Positions 55,419-64,000 of a stretch of 64,000 nt of DNA are shown here, piece after piece (the first letter of the stretch is position 1; each line of letters begins with the position of its first letter). The position numbers and the translations under genes were made by a program. The stretch spans positions 5,668,881 through 5,732,880 of the forward strand of contig NZ_CP011803.1 of NCBI RefSeq assembly GCF_001038625.1, in the 5' to 3' direction. The notes beneath the pieces were generated by a model, which did not search any database, was not told where the DNA came from, and saw only the letters and a program-made list of their open reading frames with translations. The DNA comes from Clostridium carboxidivorans P7. Its GTDB lineage: Bacteria > Bacillota > Clostridia > Clostridiales > Clostridiaceae.

Positions 55419-56454
55419 ATGGCATCATTGCAGGAAAATCAATCCCTGTTTTTTCATCTAAATTGAACATTAAATTCATATTTTGAACTGCCTGACCTGC
55501 AGCACCTTTCATGAGGTTATCTATGCAGGAGGCTATAATAACCCTTCCAGTTCGTTTATCTAATCTTATACCTATATGACATAAGTTAGATCCTTTAACC
55601 CATCTAGTTTCTGGCATAGTATCTGTAATTTTAACAAAGAACTCATCCTTATAAAAATTTCTATATATTTCATATAGTTCTTCTTGAGATTTTTCACAAG
55701 ATAATTTACTGTAGCATACTGACAGAATTCCTCTATTCATAGGTACTAAATGAGGGGTAAATGTTAAAGTTATTTTATTCCCACATATATTTCCAAGTTC
55801 CTGTTCTATTTCAGGTGTATGTCTATGTTCAGCTACTGAATAAGCTTTAATGGACTCATTACACTCTGTAAAAAGGTTTCCTATAGAAGCACTTCTGCCA
55901 GCACCAGAGGTTCCTGATTTAGCATCTATGATAATAGATTGTTCATCTATTATATTTGATTTTAAAAGAGGTGCTAAGGCTAATATGCTTGCTGTTGGAT
56001 AGCATCCTGGATTTGCAATTAGAGAAGCTTCTTTAATGTCATTTCTATTTAATTCTGTAAGTCCATAAACAGATTCTTTTAAAAGCTCAGGACATGTATG
56101 TTCAACTTTATACCACTCTTCATAAATATTCTTTGAATTAATTCTGAAATCTGCTCCTAAATCAATTACCTTCACTCCTTTTGATAAAGCTTTTTTAGTT
56201 ATATCAAAGGATTTGCCATGAGGAAGTGCCAAAAAAAGTATATTTATACAATCTAATTTATATTCAGCCTCTTGAATATTTATGCATGCGTTGTCTATGA
56301 AACCATTTAAATTTTTATAAACATCATTATATAATGTATTCTCATAACTATGAGAACATAAAAAAACTATTTCGGTAGAAGGATGTTTTTGTAATAACCA
56401 TACAAGCTGTTGACCTGCATAGCCTGTAGCTCCTACTATACCAACTTTTATCAT
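55417..56454 (-). CDS. argC: N-acetyl-gamma-glutamyl-phosphate reductase
   Basis: Third step of arginine synthesis: reduces N-acetylglutamyl phosphate with NADPH. 345 residues. GATGYAGQQLVWLL nucleotide site and the catalytic NPGCYPTAS cysteine motif. ATG 56454 is 8 bases from AAGGAG; the GTG 56463 overlaps that site. Divergent from argB with a shared control region. Confidence 0.96.
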   Translation of the reverse strand: MIKVGIVGATGYAGQQLVWLLQKHPSTEIVFLCSHSYENTLYNDVYKNLNGFIDNACINIQEAEYKLDCINILFLALPHGKSFDITKKALSKGVKVIDLGADFRINSKNIYEEWYKVEHTCPELLKESVYGLTELNRNDIKEASLIANPGCYPTASILALAPLLKSNIIDEQSIIIDAKSGTSGAGRSASIGNLFTECNESIKAYSVAEHRHTPEIEQELGNICGNKITLTFTPHLVPMNRGILSVCYSKLSCEKSQEELYEIYRNFYKDEFFVKITDTMPETRWVKGSNLCHIGIRLDKRTGRVIIASCIDNLMKGAAGQAVQNMNLMFNLDEKTGIDFPAMMP

Positions 56455-56493
56455 TTCAATCACTCCTTAATATAATAAAATTAGAATAAAATA

Positions 56494-56569
56494 ATTATAC
56501 ACAAAACAAAATAATTATTCAATAAAAATAAAATAAAATGTTGAATATTAATAAAAATCATAGTATAAT
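56494..56569. promoter_or_regulatory. Divergent arg promoters with ArgR-like half sites
   Basis: Plus strand: TTGAAT 56541-56546, 17-base spacer, TATAAT 56564-56569, driving argB. Minus strand: TTGAAT (complement of 56517-56522), 17-base spacer, TATAAT (complement of 56494-56499), driving argC. The outward TTGAATA / TATTCAA inverted repeat at both -35 boxes matches the half site of the ARG box (TNTGAATWWWWATTCANW). ArgR binding here would block both promoters. Confidence 0.65.
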
Positions 56570-56602
56570 TATTCGTATAAAATTCAAAGGTTGGTGGAGT
56601 TC

Positions 56603-57502
56603 ATGATAAATGTAGAAGAAATTGTTTCATTGGATATAGATCCTTTACCATACATGAAAAAGTTTGTAGGTAAAACTTTTGTAATAAAATATGGCGGCAG
56701 TATTATGAAGAATAAAAGTGCGGTAAAAGCATTTATAGAAGATATAGTTTATATGAAACGTTTAGGTATAAATATAGTTATTGTGCACGGTGGAGGACCT
56801 GAAATATCAAAATGGATTAATGTTACTGGTATGGAGACTAAGTTTATAAATGGTCTTAGAGTTACTGACAAAAAAGTTATGGATGTAGTTGAAATGGTGT
56901 TATCAGGACACATAAATAAAGATATATCAGCTAGTTTAAGCAAATATGGAATTAGTGCTATAGGGTTAAGTGGAAGAGATAGCAATTTAATAAAGGCAAA
57001 AAAGAAGTATTTATATGACAATGGTAAAAAAATAGATATAGGCTTTGTAGGGGAAGTTGTAAATATAAATAAAAGTTTTTTAAATAATATAATTGAAAAA
57101 GGAAGAGTTCCTGTCATAGCGCCTATTGGATGTGATTCTCATGGAAATAAATATAATATAAATGCAGATTATGCAGCTTCAGCTGTAAGTTCAGCGCTAA
57201 AAGCAGAAAAATTTATAATACTTACAGATGTAGAAGGTGTCTATACAGATATAAATGATAAAGATTCTCTTTTAAGTGACATATCAACTGAAGAAATAAA
57301 GAAGTATATAGATGAAGGCTCTATAAATGGAGGTATGATTCCTAAGATGGAATGCTGCATAGAAGCAATTGAAAAAGGTACAAAAAGCATTCATCTTGTA
57401 GATGGTAGAAAAAATCATGGATTGATTTTGGATATAATATCAGGAAAAGGAACTAAAATTACATTAAAGGGAGGAATAAATCAATGTCAGAAAGTAATAT
57501 AA
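56603..57502 (+). CDS. argB: Acetylglutamate kinase
   Basis: Second step of arginine synthesis: phosphorylates N-acetylglutamate. 299 residues; FVIKYGGSIMKN, IVHGGGPEIS and the late NADYAASAVSSALKAEK are family signatures. ATG 56603 follows GGTGGAG; the upstream TTG/GTG codons lie in that region. Overlaps argD by 19 bases, implying coupling. Confidence 0.95.
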   Translation: MINVEEIVSLDIDPLPYMKKFVGKTFVIKYGGSIMKNKSAVKAFIEDIVYMKRLGINIVIVHGGGPEISKWINVTGMETKFINGLRVTDKKVMDVVEMVLSGHINKDISASLSKYGISAIGLSGRDSNLIKAKKKYLYDNGKKIDIGFVGEVVNINKSFLNNIIEKGRVPVIAPIGCDSHGNKYNINADYAASAVSSALKAEKFIILTDVEGVYTDINDKDSLLSDISTEEIKKYIDEGSINGGMIPKMECCIEAIEKGTKSIHLVDGRKNHGLILDIISGKGTKITLKGGINQCQKVI

Positions 57503-58650
57503 TGAATACTTATGGTAGATTTGGTGTGAGTTTTGAAAAAGGAATTGGATGCAAGTTGTATGATAGTAATGGAATGGAATATATAGATTTTGTTTCAGGA
57601 GTGGCTGTAAATTGTCTTGGACATAGTCATCCAAGTATAATAAAAGCAATTGAAGAGCAGAGCAGAAAAGTAATGCATATATCTAATTATTACTGGAATA
57701 GTAAAGGAATAGAACTTGCAGAAAAATTATGCTCTTTAAGTGAGCATGATTCAGTTTTCTTTTGTAACAGTGGTACTGAGGCTATGGAAGTAGGGATAAA
57801 GGTTGCTAGAAAATATGGTAAAGTTCATGGAGGAGAAAGTAAAAATGTAATTATATATATGAAAGAATCTTTTCATGGAAGAACTATGGGGGCACTATCT
57901 GTAACAGGACAAGAAAAATATCAAAAGGATTTTAAACCTTTAATTGGTGGAACAAAAAGTGTAAAATTTAACGATATAAAAGACTTAGAAGATAAAATGA
58001 ATGAAAATGTTTGTGGCGTTATAATGGAACCAATTCAAGGTGAAGGTGGAATAAATGTAGTTTCAATTGAGTATCTTAAAGCTGTAAAAAAGCTGTGTGA
58101 AGAAAATAATGCATTACTTGTGTTTGATGAAGTGCAGTGTGGAATAGGAAGACTTGGAACTTTATTTGCATATGAAAAATTTGGAGTTGTTCCAGATGTT
58201 GTGTGTATGGCTAAAGCTCTTGGTGGTGGATTTCCTATAGGAGCTGCAATGGTTAATAAAAAAGCATCTGTGCTTGAAAGAGGAGATCATGGTAGTACAT
58301 TTGGTGGAAATCCTCTAGCTGCAGCAGTTAGCTTAGCTGTTCTAAAAGAGCTAGTAGATGGAGGAGTAATAAGCAAAGTAGATGAAAAAAGCAGTTATAT
58401 AAGAGCCAAATTAGGAATTCTTAAAGAGAAGTATCCTATAATACAGGAAATAAAGGGAATAGGGCTTTTAATTGGAATAAAATTAAATGTGGATGTAAAA
58501 GAATTTAGCAAAAGATGTTTTGAAAATAAATTATTAGCTGTTACAGCAGGTAAAGATGTTATAAGATTGCTTCCACCACTTAATGTAGAAAATGAGGATA
58601 TAGATAAGGCTGTAGAAATTTTGGATAAGGTTTTAAAAACTTATAATTAG
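57484..58650 (+). CDS. argD: Acetylornithine aminotransferase
   Basis: PLP class III aminotransferase converting N-acetylglutamate semialdehyde to N-acetylornithine. 388 residues; FDEVQCGIGRLG and the PLP lysine in VCMAKALGGGFPIGA are clear. GGGAGGAA precedes the ATG inside argB. No argJ or argF is in the window, so this is a partial arginine cluster. Confidence 0.94.
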   Translation: MSESNIMNTYGRFGVSFEKGIGCKLYDSNGMEYIDFVSGVAVNCLGHSHPSIIKAIEEQSRKVMHISNYYWNSKGIELAEKLCSLSEHDSVFFCNSGTEAMEVGIKVARKYGKVHGGESKNVIIYMKESFHGRTMGALSVTGQEKYQKDFKPLIGGTKSVKFNDIKDLEDKMNENVCGVIMEPIQGEGGINVVSIEYLKAVKKLCEENNALLVFDEVQCGIGRLGTLFAYEKFGVVPDVVCMAKALGGGFPIGAAMVNKKASVLERGDHGSTFGGNPLAAAVSLAVLKELVDGGVISKVDEKSSYIRAKLGILKEKYPIIQEIKGIGLLIGIKLNVDVKEFSKRCFENKLLAVTAGKDVIRLLPPLNVENEDIDKAVEILDKVLKTYN

Positions 58651-58667
58651 GAATTAAAAATTTTTTT

Positions 58668-58703
58668 AATGCATGAAGAGTATTTTGCTTTTCATGCATT
58701 TTT
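58668..58703 (+). terminator. Terminator after argD
   Basis: AATGCATGAA pairs with TTCATGCATT (58668-58677, 58691-58700), followed by TTTTTATT. Confidence 0.9.
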
Positions 58704-58818
58704 ATTACATTGATATTTAGAAAATTTATTGATATCATAATTGTAAGTGTCATATAAGTTAAAAAAGGTTATAGAAAATGAGTTCAAAACAAAAACATTA
58801 TCATTTTGAGGTGATTTG

Positions 58819-60741
58819 ATGAAAAATGATGTAGAATATGCAAAAGATTATTGGAGTGAATTTACTAAAAATGAAAAGTGTAATGAAAAACTAAATCCTA
58901 TAGTAAGAGAGTCTTGGATAAGATGTAGAAATAATGGAATAGATTGTATAAATGGAAATATAAAAAAAGCCTCAAAGAGTGAACTAAATTTAAAATTAGA
59001 AAAAAATAAAGAACTTATAACTGTATCACGGCCTATAATGGAGAATTTATATAATATAGTTGAAGGTTCTGGTTTTGTAATAATATTAACAGATAGAGAT
59101 GGATATATTATTGATTTAATAGGTGATGAAGAACTTATTAAAATTGAAAATTCAAATTTTGTAATTGGAACTTCCTGGGCAGAAGAATCTATAGGAACAA
59201 ATGCTATAGGAACAGCACTTTATCTTGATAAACCTGTGCAATTAATAGGTGCAGAACATTACTATGAAAAAAATCATTTCTATACATGTTCTGCAGCTCC
59301 TATACATAATGAGGATGGAGATATAATAGGTAGTATAAATATGTCTGGAAATTATTCCAAAGCTCACTCACATACTACAGCTATTGTAGTATCTGGAGCT
59401 TATTCTATAGAAAAACAGCTTACATTAATAAAATCAAATAGAGTTTTAAATGTAATTTTTGATTCAATGTCTGAAGGTATGTTAGTTTTAGATGAAGATT
59501 TAAAAATAAAAAGTACCAATAAAATGGCTTCAAAAATACTAGGTGTTTCTACAGAGGAAATACTTAAAATCAGTATAAATTCCTTATTAAAAAATATAGA
59601 TTTTATAAAAAATACATTAAATGTAGATAGAAATTATCATAATTTAGACTGTAATTTTTATGTGAAAAATAGAAGAATAAAGTGCAGTATTAATGCATTT
59701 CCTGTTATTATAAATGAAAAAGTAAAAGGTACTGTAATAACCTTTAATAGTGAAGGTTATATGCACAAGGTAGCAAACACTATAGCTGGATTTAGTGCAT
59801 CTTACAAATTTGAAGATATAATAACTAAAAGTGAAGATATGAAAAAAACTATAGAATTTGCTAAAAGAGCTGCTTTAACTAGTTGTAATGTGCTAATAGA
59901 AGGCCCTAGTGGAACTGGAAAGGAACTTTTTGCACAATCAATGCACAATTATAGTGATAGAAGCAGTGGACCCTTTGTAGCTGTTAATTGTGCCTCTTTG
60001 CCAAAGGAGCTTATGGAAAGTGAACTTTTTGGATATGAAAAGGGTGCATTCACAGGGGCAACTAAGGAAGGTCATCCAGGGAAGTTTGAATTGGCTAATG
60101 GAGGAACTATATTTTTGGATGAAATTGGAGAATTGCCTTTAGATATGCAATCTAAGCTTTTAAGAGTGCTTGGCAATAACAAAATTACCAGGTTAGGTGG
60201 AACCTATGAAAAAATATTAAATGTAAGGGTCATAGCAGCTACTAATAGAAATTTGCAGCAGGAAATAAAAAATAAGAATTTTAGAGAAGATTTATATTAC
60301 AGATTAAACGTGATGAATATTAAAACTATAGCTTTGAAGGAAAGAATAAAAGATATAGAAACTTTAGCAAAGCATTTTGTTTATAGATTAAATTTAAAAA
60401 GTTCTAATAATGCTAAAACTTTAAGTGAGAAATACTTAGAGTGTATAAAAAAGTACAATTGGCCAGGAAATGTTAGAGAACTTAGAAATGTGGTTGAACG
60501 TTCTTATTATTTATGTGAATTAGATAACATAACTGAAGAGTTTTTATATGACTACATTGTTAAAACAGAAACCGCAATTACACAAAATCAAAAAGAAATT
60601 ATGTCTATGGAGGAAATGGAAGCGGAAAATATAAGAAATGCTATAAATCAGTCAAATGGGGACTTGATAAAAGCAGCACATATGCTTAATATAAGTAGAG
60701 CTACTATATATAGAAAGGTTAAAAAATATTCTATAAAATAA
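58819..60741 (+). CDS. Sigma-54-dependent enhancer-binding activator (AdhR/AcoR type)
   Basis: 640 residues. N-terminal GAF-type sensor region (about 60-190), PAS domain (about 205-310), AAA+ core with Walker A GPSGTGKE, the sigma-54 contact motif GAFTGA (YEKGAFTGATKEG) and Walker B GGTIFLDEIGE, then a Fis-type helix-turn-helix at the C-terminus (AAHMLNISRATIYRKVKKY). Start ATG 58819 with GAGGTG; TTG 58816 is in the spacing. It probably controls the adh gene downstream, which has a sigma-54 promoter. The ligand is unknown. Confidence 0.95.
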   Translation: MKNDVEYAKDYWSEFTKNEKCNEKLNPIVRESWIRCRNNGIDCINGNIKKASKSELNLKLEKNKELITVSRPIMENLYNIVEGSGFVIILTDRDGYIIDLIGDEELIKIENSNFVIGTSWAEESIGTNAIGTALYLDKPVQLIGAEHYYEKNHFYTCSAAPIHNEDGDIIGSINMSGNYSKAHSHTTAIVVSGAYSIEKQLTLIKSNRVLNVIFDSMSEGMLVLDEDLKIKSTNKMASKILGVSTEEILKISINSLLKNIDFIKNTLNVDRNYHNLDCNFYVKNRRIKCSINAFPVIINEKVKGTVITFNSEGYMHKVANTIAGFSASYKFEDIITKSEDMKKTIEFAKRAALTSCNVLIEGPSGTGKELFAQSMHNYSDRSSGPFVAVNCASLPKELMESELFGYEKGAFTGATKEGHPGKFELANGGTIFLDEIGELPLDMQSKLLRVLGNNKITRLGGTYEKILNVRVIAATNRNLQQEIKNKNFREDLYYRLNVMNIKTIALKERIKDIETLAKHFVYRLNLKSSNNAKTLSEKYLECIKKYNWPGNVRELRNVVERSYYLCELDNITEEFLYDYIVKTETAITQNQKEIMSMEEMEAENIRNAINQSNGDLIKAAHMLNISRATIYRKVKKYSIK

Positions 60742-60757
60742 CATGTAAAATTATTCC

Positions 60758-60823
60758 TCTCAAATTGTGAAAAATATAACCAAAATCTCAAAAATGAGAT
60801 AATAAAAATCTCAGTTTTGAGAT
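60758..60823 (+). promoter_or_regulatory. Upstream activator sites for the sigma-54 activator
   Basis: Two palindromes ATCTCA-N4-TGAGAT (60785-60800 and 60808-60823), centres 23 bases apart, and a weaker third copy near 60758-60770. They are 40-100 bases upstream of the -24/-12 promoter, as expected for enhancer sites. The second palindrome plus its T tail may also terminate the regulator gene. Confidence 0.75.
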
Positions 60824-60862
60824 TTTATTTTGTTAAAACATTATAAAACAATGGTTTGATAA

Positions 60863-60879
60863 TTGGCATGAGTTTTGCT
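60863..60879 (+). promoter_or_regulatory. Sigma-54 (-24/-12) promoter of the adh gene
   Basis: TTGGCATGAGTTTTGCT matches TGGCAYR-N4-TTGCW exactly, with GG and GC spaced as required. It lies about 70 bases before the iron ADH start. Confidence 0.92.
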
Positions 60880-60949
60880 AATAATATTAGCGAGAAAATA
60901 AACTCAATAACATTAAAATTTTTATAACTATAGTTTAGGAGGAATAAAG

Positions 60950-62116
60950 ATGTCAAGATTTACACTACCAAGAGATATTTATTTCGGAGAAAACACTTTA
61001 GAAACTTTAAAAACTTTAAAAGGTAAGAAAGCTATAATTGTTGTTGGAGGAGGATCAATGAAAAAATTTGGTTTCCTTCAAAAAGTTGAAGAATATCTAA
61101 AAGAAGCAGGAATGGAAATAAAATTAATAGAAGGTGTTGAACCAGATCCATCAGTTGAAACCGTTATGAAAGGTGCAGAAATCATGAGAGATTTTGAGCC
61201 TGATTGGATAGTATCCATAGGTGGAGGATCACCAATAGATGCTGCTAAAGCTATGTGGATATTCTATGAATACCCAGAATTTACTTTTGAGCAAGCTGTT
61301 GTTCCTTTTGGAATACCAGATTTAAGACAAAAAGCTAAATTTGTTGCTATACCATCTACAAGTGGAACAGCTACAGAAGTTACTGCTTTTTCAGTTATAA
61401 CTGATTACAAAGCTAAGATAAAATATCCTTTAGCTGATTTTAATTTAACACCAGATGTAGCTATTATAGATCCAGCTCTTGCTCAAACAATGCCTGCAAA
61501 ATTAACAGCTCATACAGGTATGGATGCTTTAACTCATGCAATAGAAGCTTATGTAGCAGGATTAAGATCATATTTCTCAGATCCTCTTGCAATGCAAGCT
61601 ATAGTTATGACAAAAGATAATTTAATAAAATCCTATGAAGGAGATAAAGAAGCAAGAGATGAAATGCATATAGCTCAATGTTTAGCAGGAATGGCATTCT
61701 CAAATGCGCTACTTGGAATTACTCATAGTATGGCACATAAGACAGGAGCAGTATTCCACATTCCTCATGGTTGTGCAAATGCTATATTCCTTCCTTATGT
61801 AATAGATTTTAATAAGAAAACATGTAAAGATAGATATGCAACTATAGCTAAAACTTTAGGTTTAGCAGGAAATACTGATGATGAATTAGTAGATGCATTA
61901 ACTTCTATGATACAAGAAATGAATAAGAAAATGGATATACCACTAAACTTAAAAGAATATGGAGTAACAGAAGAAGATTTTAATGAAAACTTAGATTTCA
62001 TAGCACATAATGCAGTGTTAGATGCATGTACTGGATCAAATCCAAGACCTATAACTGAAGAAGAAATGAAAAAAGTATTCAAATGCACATTTACTGGAGA
62101 GAAAGTTAATTTTTAA
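60950..62116 (+). CDS. adh: Iron-containing alcohol dehydrogenase
   Basis: 388 residues of the group III Fe-ADH family, of the short, non-fused type. Metal ligands D192, H196, H259 and H273 and catalytic H263 are present (GMDALTHAIEAY, HSMAHK, IPHGCANA), and the GGGSPIDAAK nucleotide site. Gly at the position that is Asp in NAD-specific FucO suggests NADP(H) use, inferred. Probably interconverts ethanol/butanol and aldehydes. AGGAGGAAT upstream; sigma-54 controlled. Next gene is nfnA. Confidence 0.94.
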   Translation: MSRFTLPRDIYFGENTLETLKTLKGKKAIIVVGGGSMKKFGFLQKVEEYLKEAGMEIKLIEGVEPDPSVETVMKGAEIMRDFEPDWIVSIGGGSPIDAAKAMWIFYEYPEFTFEQAVVPFGIPDLRQKAKFVAIPSTSGTATEVTAFSVITDYKAKIKYPLADFNLTPDVAIIDPALAQTMPAKLTAHTGMDALTHAIEAYVAGLRSYFSDPLAMQAIVMTKDNLIKSYEGDKEARDEMHIAQCLAGMAFSNALLGITHSMAHKTGAVFHIPHGCANAIFLPYVIDFNKKTCKDRYATIAKTLGLAGNTDDELVDALTSMIQEMNKKMDIPLNLKEYGVTEEDFNENLDFIAHNAVLDACTGSNPRPITEEEMKKVFKCTFTGEKVNF

Positions 62117-62163
62117 TTACTAGAATAGCAAAAATTAATTACATCAAAAGTAGGTAATAAATT

Positions 62164-62211
62164 AAATCTCAAAAATGAAATAATTTCATTGCATTTTTGA
62201 GATTTTTTTAA
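62164..62211 (+). terminator. Terminator after adh
   Basis: AAATCTCAAAAATG pairs with CATTTTTGAGATTT (62164-62177, 62192-62205), then seven T. The stem reuses the core of the upstream activator palindromes. Confidence 0.92.
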
Positions 62212-62276
62212 TAAAATTTATTAAAGGGTAATATTTTTTGTTTTACTAATGCAAAATTCAAATATGGGGGTAAAAA

Positions 62277-63158
62277 ATGTATAAAATTGTTGAAAGAAAA
62301 GAATTAGCACCAAGTATTTTTCTAATGGAAATAGAAGCGCCAAGGGTTGCAAAATCAGCTAAACCAGGACAATTTATCATACTTAGAATTGACGAAAAAG
62401 GAGAAAGAGTACCACTTACAATTGCTGATTATGATGAAGCAAAAGGAACAGTGACTATAGTAATTCAAGCAATAGGAGCTTCAACTAACAAATTGTACAA
62501 CTTGCAAGCTGGAGAATATTTAGCTGACTTCGTAGGTCCACTAGGCCAGCCATCAGAATTTGTACATGAAGATTTAGAAACTTTAAAGAAAAAGAGAATC
62601 ATGTTTGTAGCTGGTGGAGTAGGAGCTGCACCAGTATATCCACAGGTTAAGTGGTTAAGAGAAAAAGGTGTAAATGTAGATGTAATTATTGGAGGAAAAA
62701 CAAAAGATCATCTACTATATGTAAAAGAAATGGAATCCATTGGTGCCAATGTACATATTTGTACAGATGATGGATCAGCAGGTTATAAAGGACTTGTAAC
62801 AAATCTTTTAAAAGAACTTATAGATACAGGAAATAAGTTTGATGAAGTTGTTGCCATAGGACCAATGATAATGATGAAATTTGTAGCTAAACTTACAGCT
62901 GAATATGGTATTAAAACTATAGTAAGTTTAAATATGTTAATGGTAGATGGTACAGGTATGTGTGGAGCTTGTAGAGTTAGTGTAGGAGATGAAGTTAAGT
63001 TTACTTGTGTAGATGGACCAGAATTTGATGGACATTTAGTTAACTTTGATGAAGCTATGAGAAGACAGACTCTTTATAAGAGTGAAGAAGGTAGAAAACT
63101 TATTGCAAAAGAAAAAGAAGAAGGACACACTTGCAGCTGTAAAGGAGGCAACAACTAA
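62277..63158 (+). CDS. nfnA: NADH-dependent reduced ferredoxin:NADP+ oxidoreductase subunit A
   Basis: Small subunit of the electron-bifurcating transhydrogenase Nfn, which couples ferredoxin and NADH oxidation to NADP+ reduction. 293 residues, with FAD and NAD(H) domains (VPLTIADYD, VAGGVGAAPVYPQVK) and a 2Fe-2S motif MCGACRVSVG...FTC near residue 225. GGGGGT upstream. The stop overlaps the nfnB start by one base (TAATG). Confidence 0.93.
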   Translation: MYKIVERKELAPSIFLMEIEAPRVAKSAKPGQFIILRIDEKGERVPLTIADYDEAKGTVTIVIQAIGASTNKLYNLQAGEYLADFVGPLGQPSEFVHEDLETLKKKRIMFVAGGVGAAPVYPQVKWLREKGVNVDVIIGGKTKDHLLYVKEMESIGANVHICTDDGSAGYKGLVTNLLKELIDTGNKFDEVVAIGPMIMMKFVAKLTAEYGIKTIVSLNMLMVDGTGMCGACRVSVGDEVKFTCVDGPEFDGHLVNFDEAMRRQTLYKSEEGRKLIAKEKEEGHTCSCKGGNN

Positions 63159-64000
63159 TGAGTAATGATAGAATGAAAAAAGTACCAGTAAGAGAACAAG
63201 ACCCAAAAGTAAGAGCTACAAATTTCGAAGAAGTTTGTTTAGGATATAATAAAGAAGAAGCTGTAAAAGAAGCTCAAAGATGTTTAAACTGTAAAAAGCC
63301 TATGTGTGTATCACAGTGTCCAGTATCAATAAATATACCTGAATTTATAGAACATGTTAAAAAAGGAGAACTTGAAGAAGCAGCTAAAGTTATAGCACAG
63401 TCTAGTGCACTTCCAGCTGTATGTGGAAGAGTATGTCCTCAAGAAAGCCAATGTGAAGGAAAATGTGTACTTGGAATAAAGGGAGAAGCTGTATCTATAG
63501 GTAAGCTTGAAAGATTTGTAGCTGACTTCTCAAGAGAAAATAATGTAGACTTGTCAGAAAAACAACCTAGCACTGGTAAGAAAGTTGCAGTTATAGGAAG
63601 TGGTCCAGCAGGACTTACTTGTGCAGGAGATTTAGCTAAATTGGGACATGATGTAACTATATTTGAAGCGTTGCATGAAGCAGGTGGAGTTTTAGTTTAT
63701 GGAATCCCAGAATTCAGACTTCCAAAGGAAACTGTAGTTAAACATGAAGTAGAAAATGTTAAAAAGCTAGGCGTTAAGATAGAAACTAATGTAATTATAG
63801 GAAGAACTGTAACTATAGATGAACTTGTAAATGAAGAAGGTTTTGATGCTGTATTTATAGGGTCAGGAGCAGGACTACCAAAATTCATGGGAATACCAGG
63901 AGAAAATTTAAATGGAGTATTTTCAGCAAATGAATTCTTAACAAGAAATAATTTGATGAAAGCATTTAAAGAAGAATACGCTACTCCTATAAAAGCAGGT
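63158..64000 (+). CDS. nfnB: NfnB, NADPH-binding subunit (truncated by window end)
   Basis: The first 281 codons are in frame to the window edge with no stop; the full protein is about 460 residues. The N-terminal Fe-S domain has CLNCKKPMCVSQCP and CGRVCPQESQCEGKC, followed by the FAD site VAVIGSGPAGLTCAGDLA and GGVLVYGIPEFRLPK, the GltA/NfnB pattern. GGAGG lies in the end of nfnA. It pairs with nfnA. Confidence 0.95.
   Translation, partial: MSNDRMKKVPVREQDPKVRATNFEEVCLGYNKEEAVKEAQRCLNCKKPMCVSQCPVSINIPEFIEHVKKGELEEAAKVIAQSSALPAVCGRVCPQESQCEGKCVLGIKGEAVSIGKLERFVADFSRENNVDLSEKQPSTGKKVAVIGSGPAGLTCAGDLAKLGHDVTIFEALHEAGGVLVYGIPEFRLPKETVVKHEVENVKKLGVKIETNVIIGRTVTIDELVNEEGFDAVFIGSGAGLPKFMGIPGENLNGVFSANEFLTRNNLMKAFKEEYATPIKAG

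Noticed and set aside
60829..60850. TTGTT...AACAA before the adh promoter as a Rex operator
   Set aside because: Half sites are 12 bases apart instead of 8 and the inner TTAA bases do not match.

Overview
The window is AT-rich DNA from an anaerobic, endospore-forming Firmicute, almost certainly Clostridium sensu stricto (cluster I). The evidence is strong GGAGG-type ribosome binding sites, frequent TTG/GTG starts, AGA/ATA-rich codon use, a complete spoIIIA operon, spoIVB, spo0A, spoIIM and the prkA-yhbH-spoVR set. Energy genes (rseC-rnfCDGEAB, nfnAB, an iron alcohol dehydrogenase with a sigma-54 activator) resemble those of ethanol-linked clostridia such as C. kluyveri, C. tyrobutyricum or C. 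ljungdahlii; I cannot name the species from sequence alone. Nearly all genes are on the + strand. I see no rRNA, tRNA, CRISPR array or intact insertion sequence.

Layout. 1-3.1 kb: tail of a type IV pilus cluster (pseudopilins, PilM/N/O-like). 3.3-5.4 kb: aminopeptidase, efp, a zinc-ribbon protein, strong terminator. 5.5-10.7 kb: spoIIIAA-AH. 10.8-21.8 kb: asp23, nusB, xseA, xseB, ispA, then an OLE-type large structured RNA with its own promoter, oapA, dxs, tlyA, nadK, two tandem argR paralogues and recN. 22-24.8 kb: spoIVB, spo0A and a 56-residue protein. 25-32.7 kb: nudF, spoIIM, a small membrane protein, a xerD-like gene with altered active-site residues, dacF, scpAB, ytfJ/DUF2953 (minus strand) and a second D,D-carboxypeptidase. 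32.7-34 kb: 1.3 kb with no gene. 34-39.6 kb: rseC and rnfCDGEAB. 39.7-45.1 kb: MBL hydrolase, ldh-like gene, repeat element R1, Gx transporter, NusG-II protein, methyltransferase and a Ca2+/H+ antiporter. 45.4-50.3 kb: single-chain purL and an ornithine cyclodeaminase-family gene. 50.6-55.1 kb: prkA, yhbH, spoVR. Then repeat element R2, divergent argC / argB-argD, a sigma-54 activator, the iron ADH, nfnA and a truncated nfnB at the window edge.

How it fits together. The sporulation genes supply the feeding-tube complex (SpoIIIA), the SpoIVB signal, engulfment (SpoIIM), cortex enzymes and the master regulator Spo0A. Rnf (ferredoxin:NAD+, ion-pumping) and Nfn (bifurcating transhydrogenase) link to NAD(P)H-dependent alcohol and 2-hydroxyacid dehydrogenases. 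The argR pair may control the divergent arg promoters.

Most notable: the OLE RNA/OapA locus; two 0.25-kb multi-hairpin repeat elements (R1, R2) whose hairpin stems differ by compensatory changes; tandem ArgR copies differing at the arginine-binding motif; a XerD-like protein lacking two catalytic residues; and a complete sigma-54 promoter plus palindromic upstream sites before the ADH gene.
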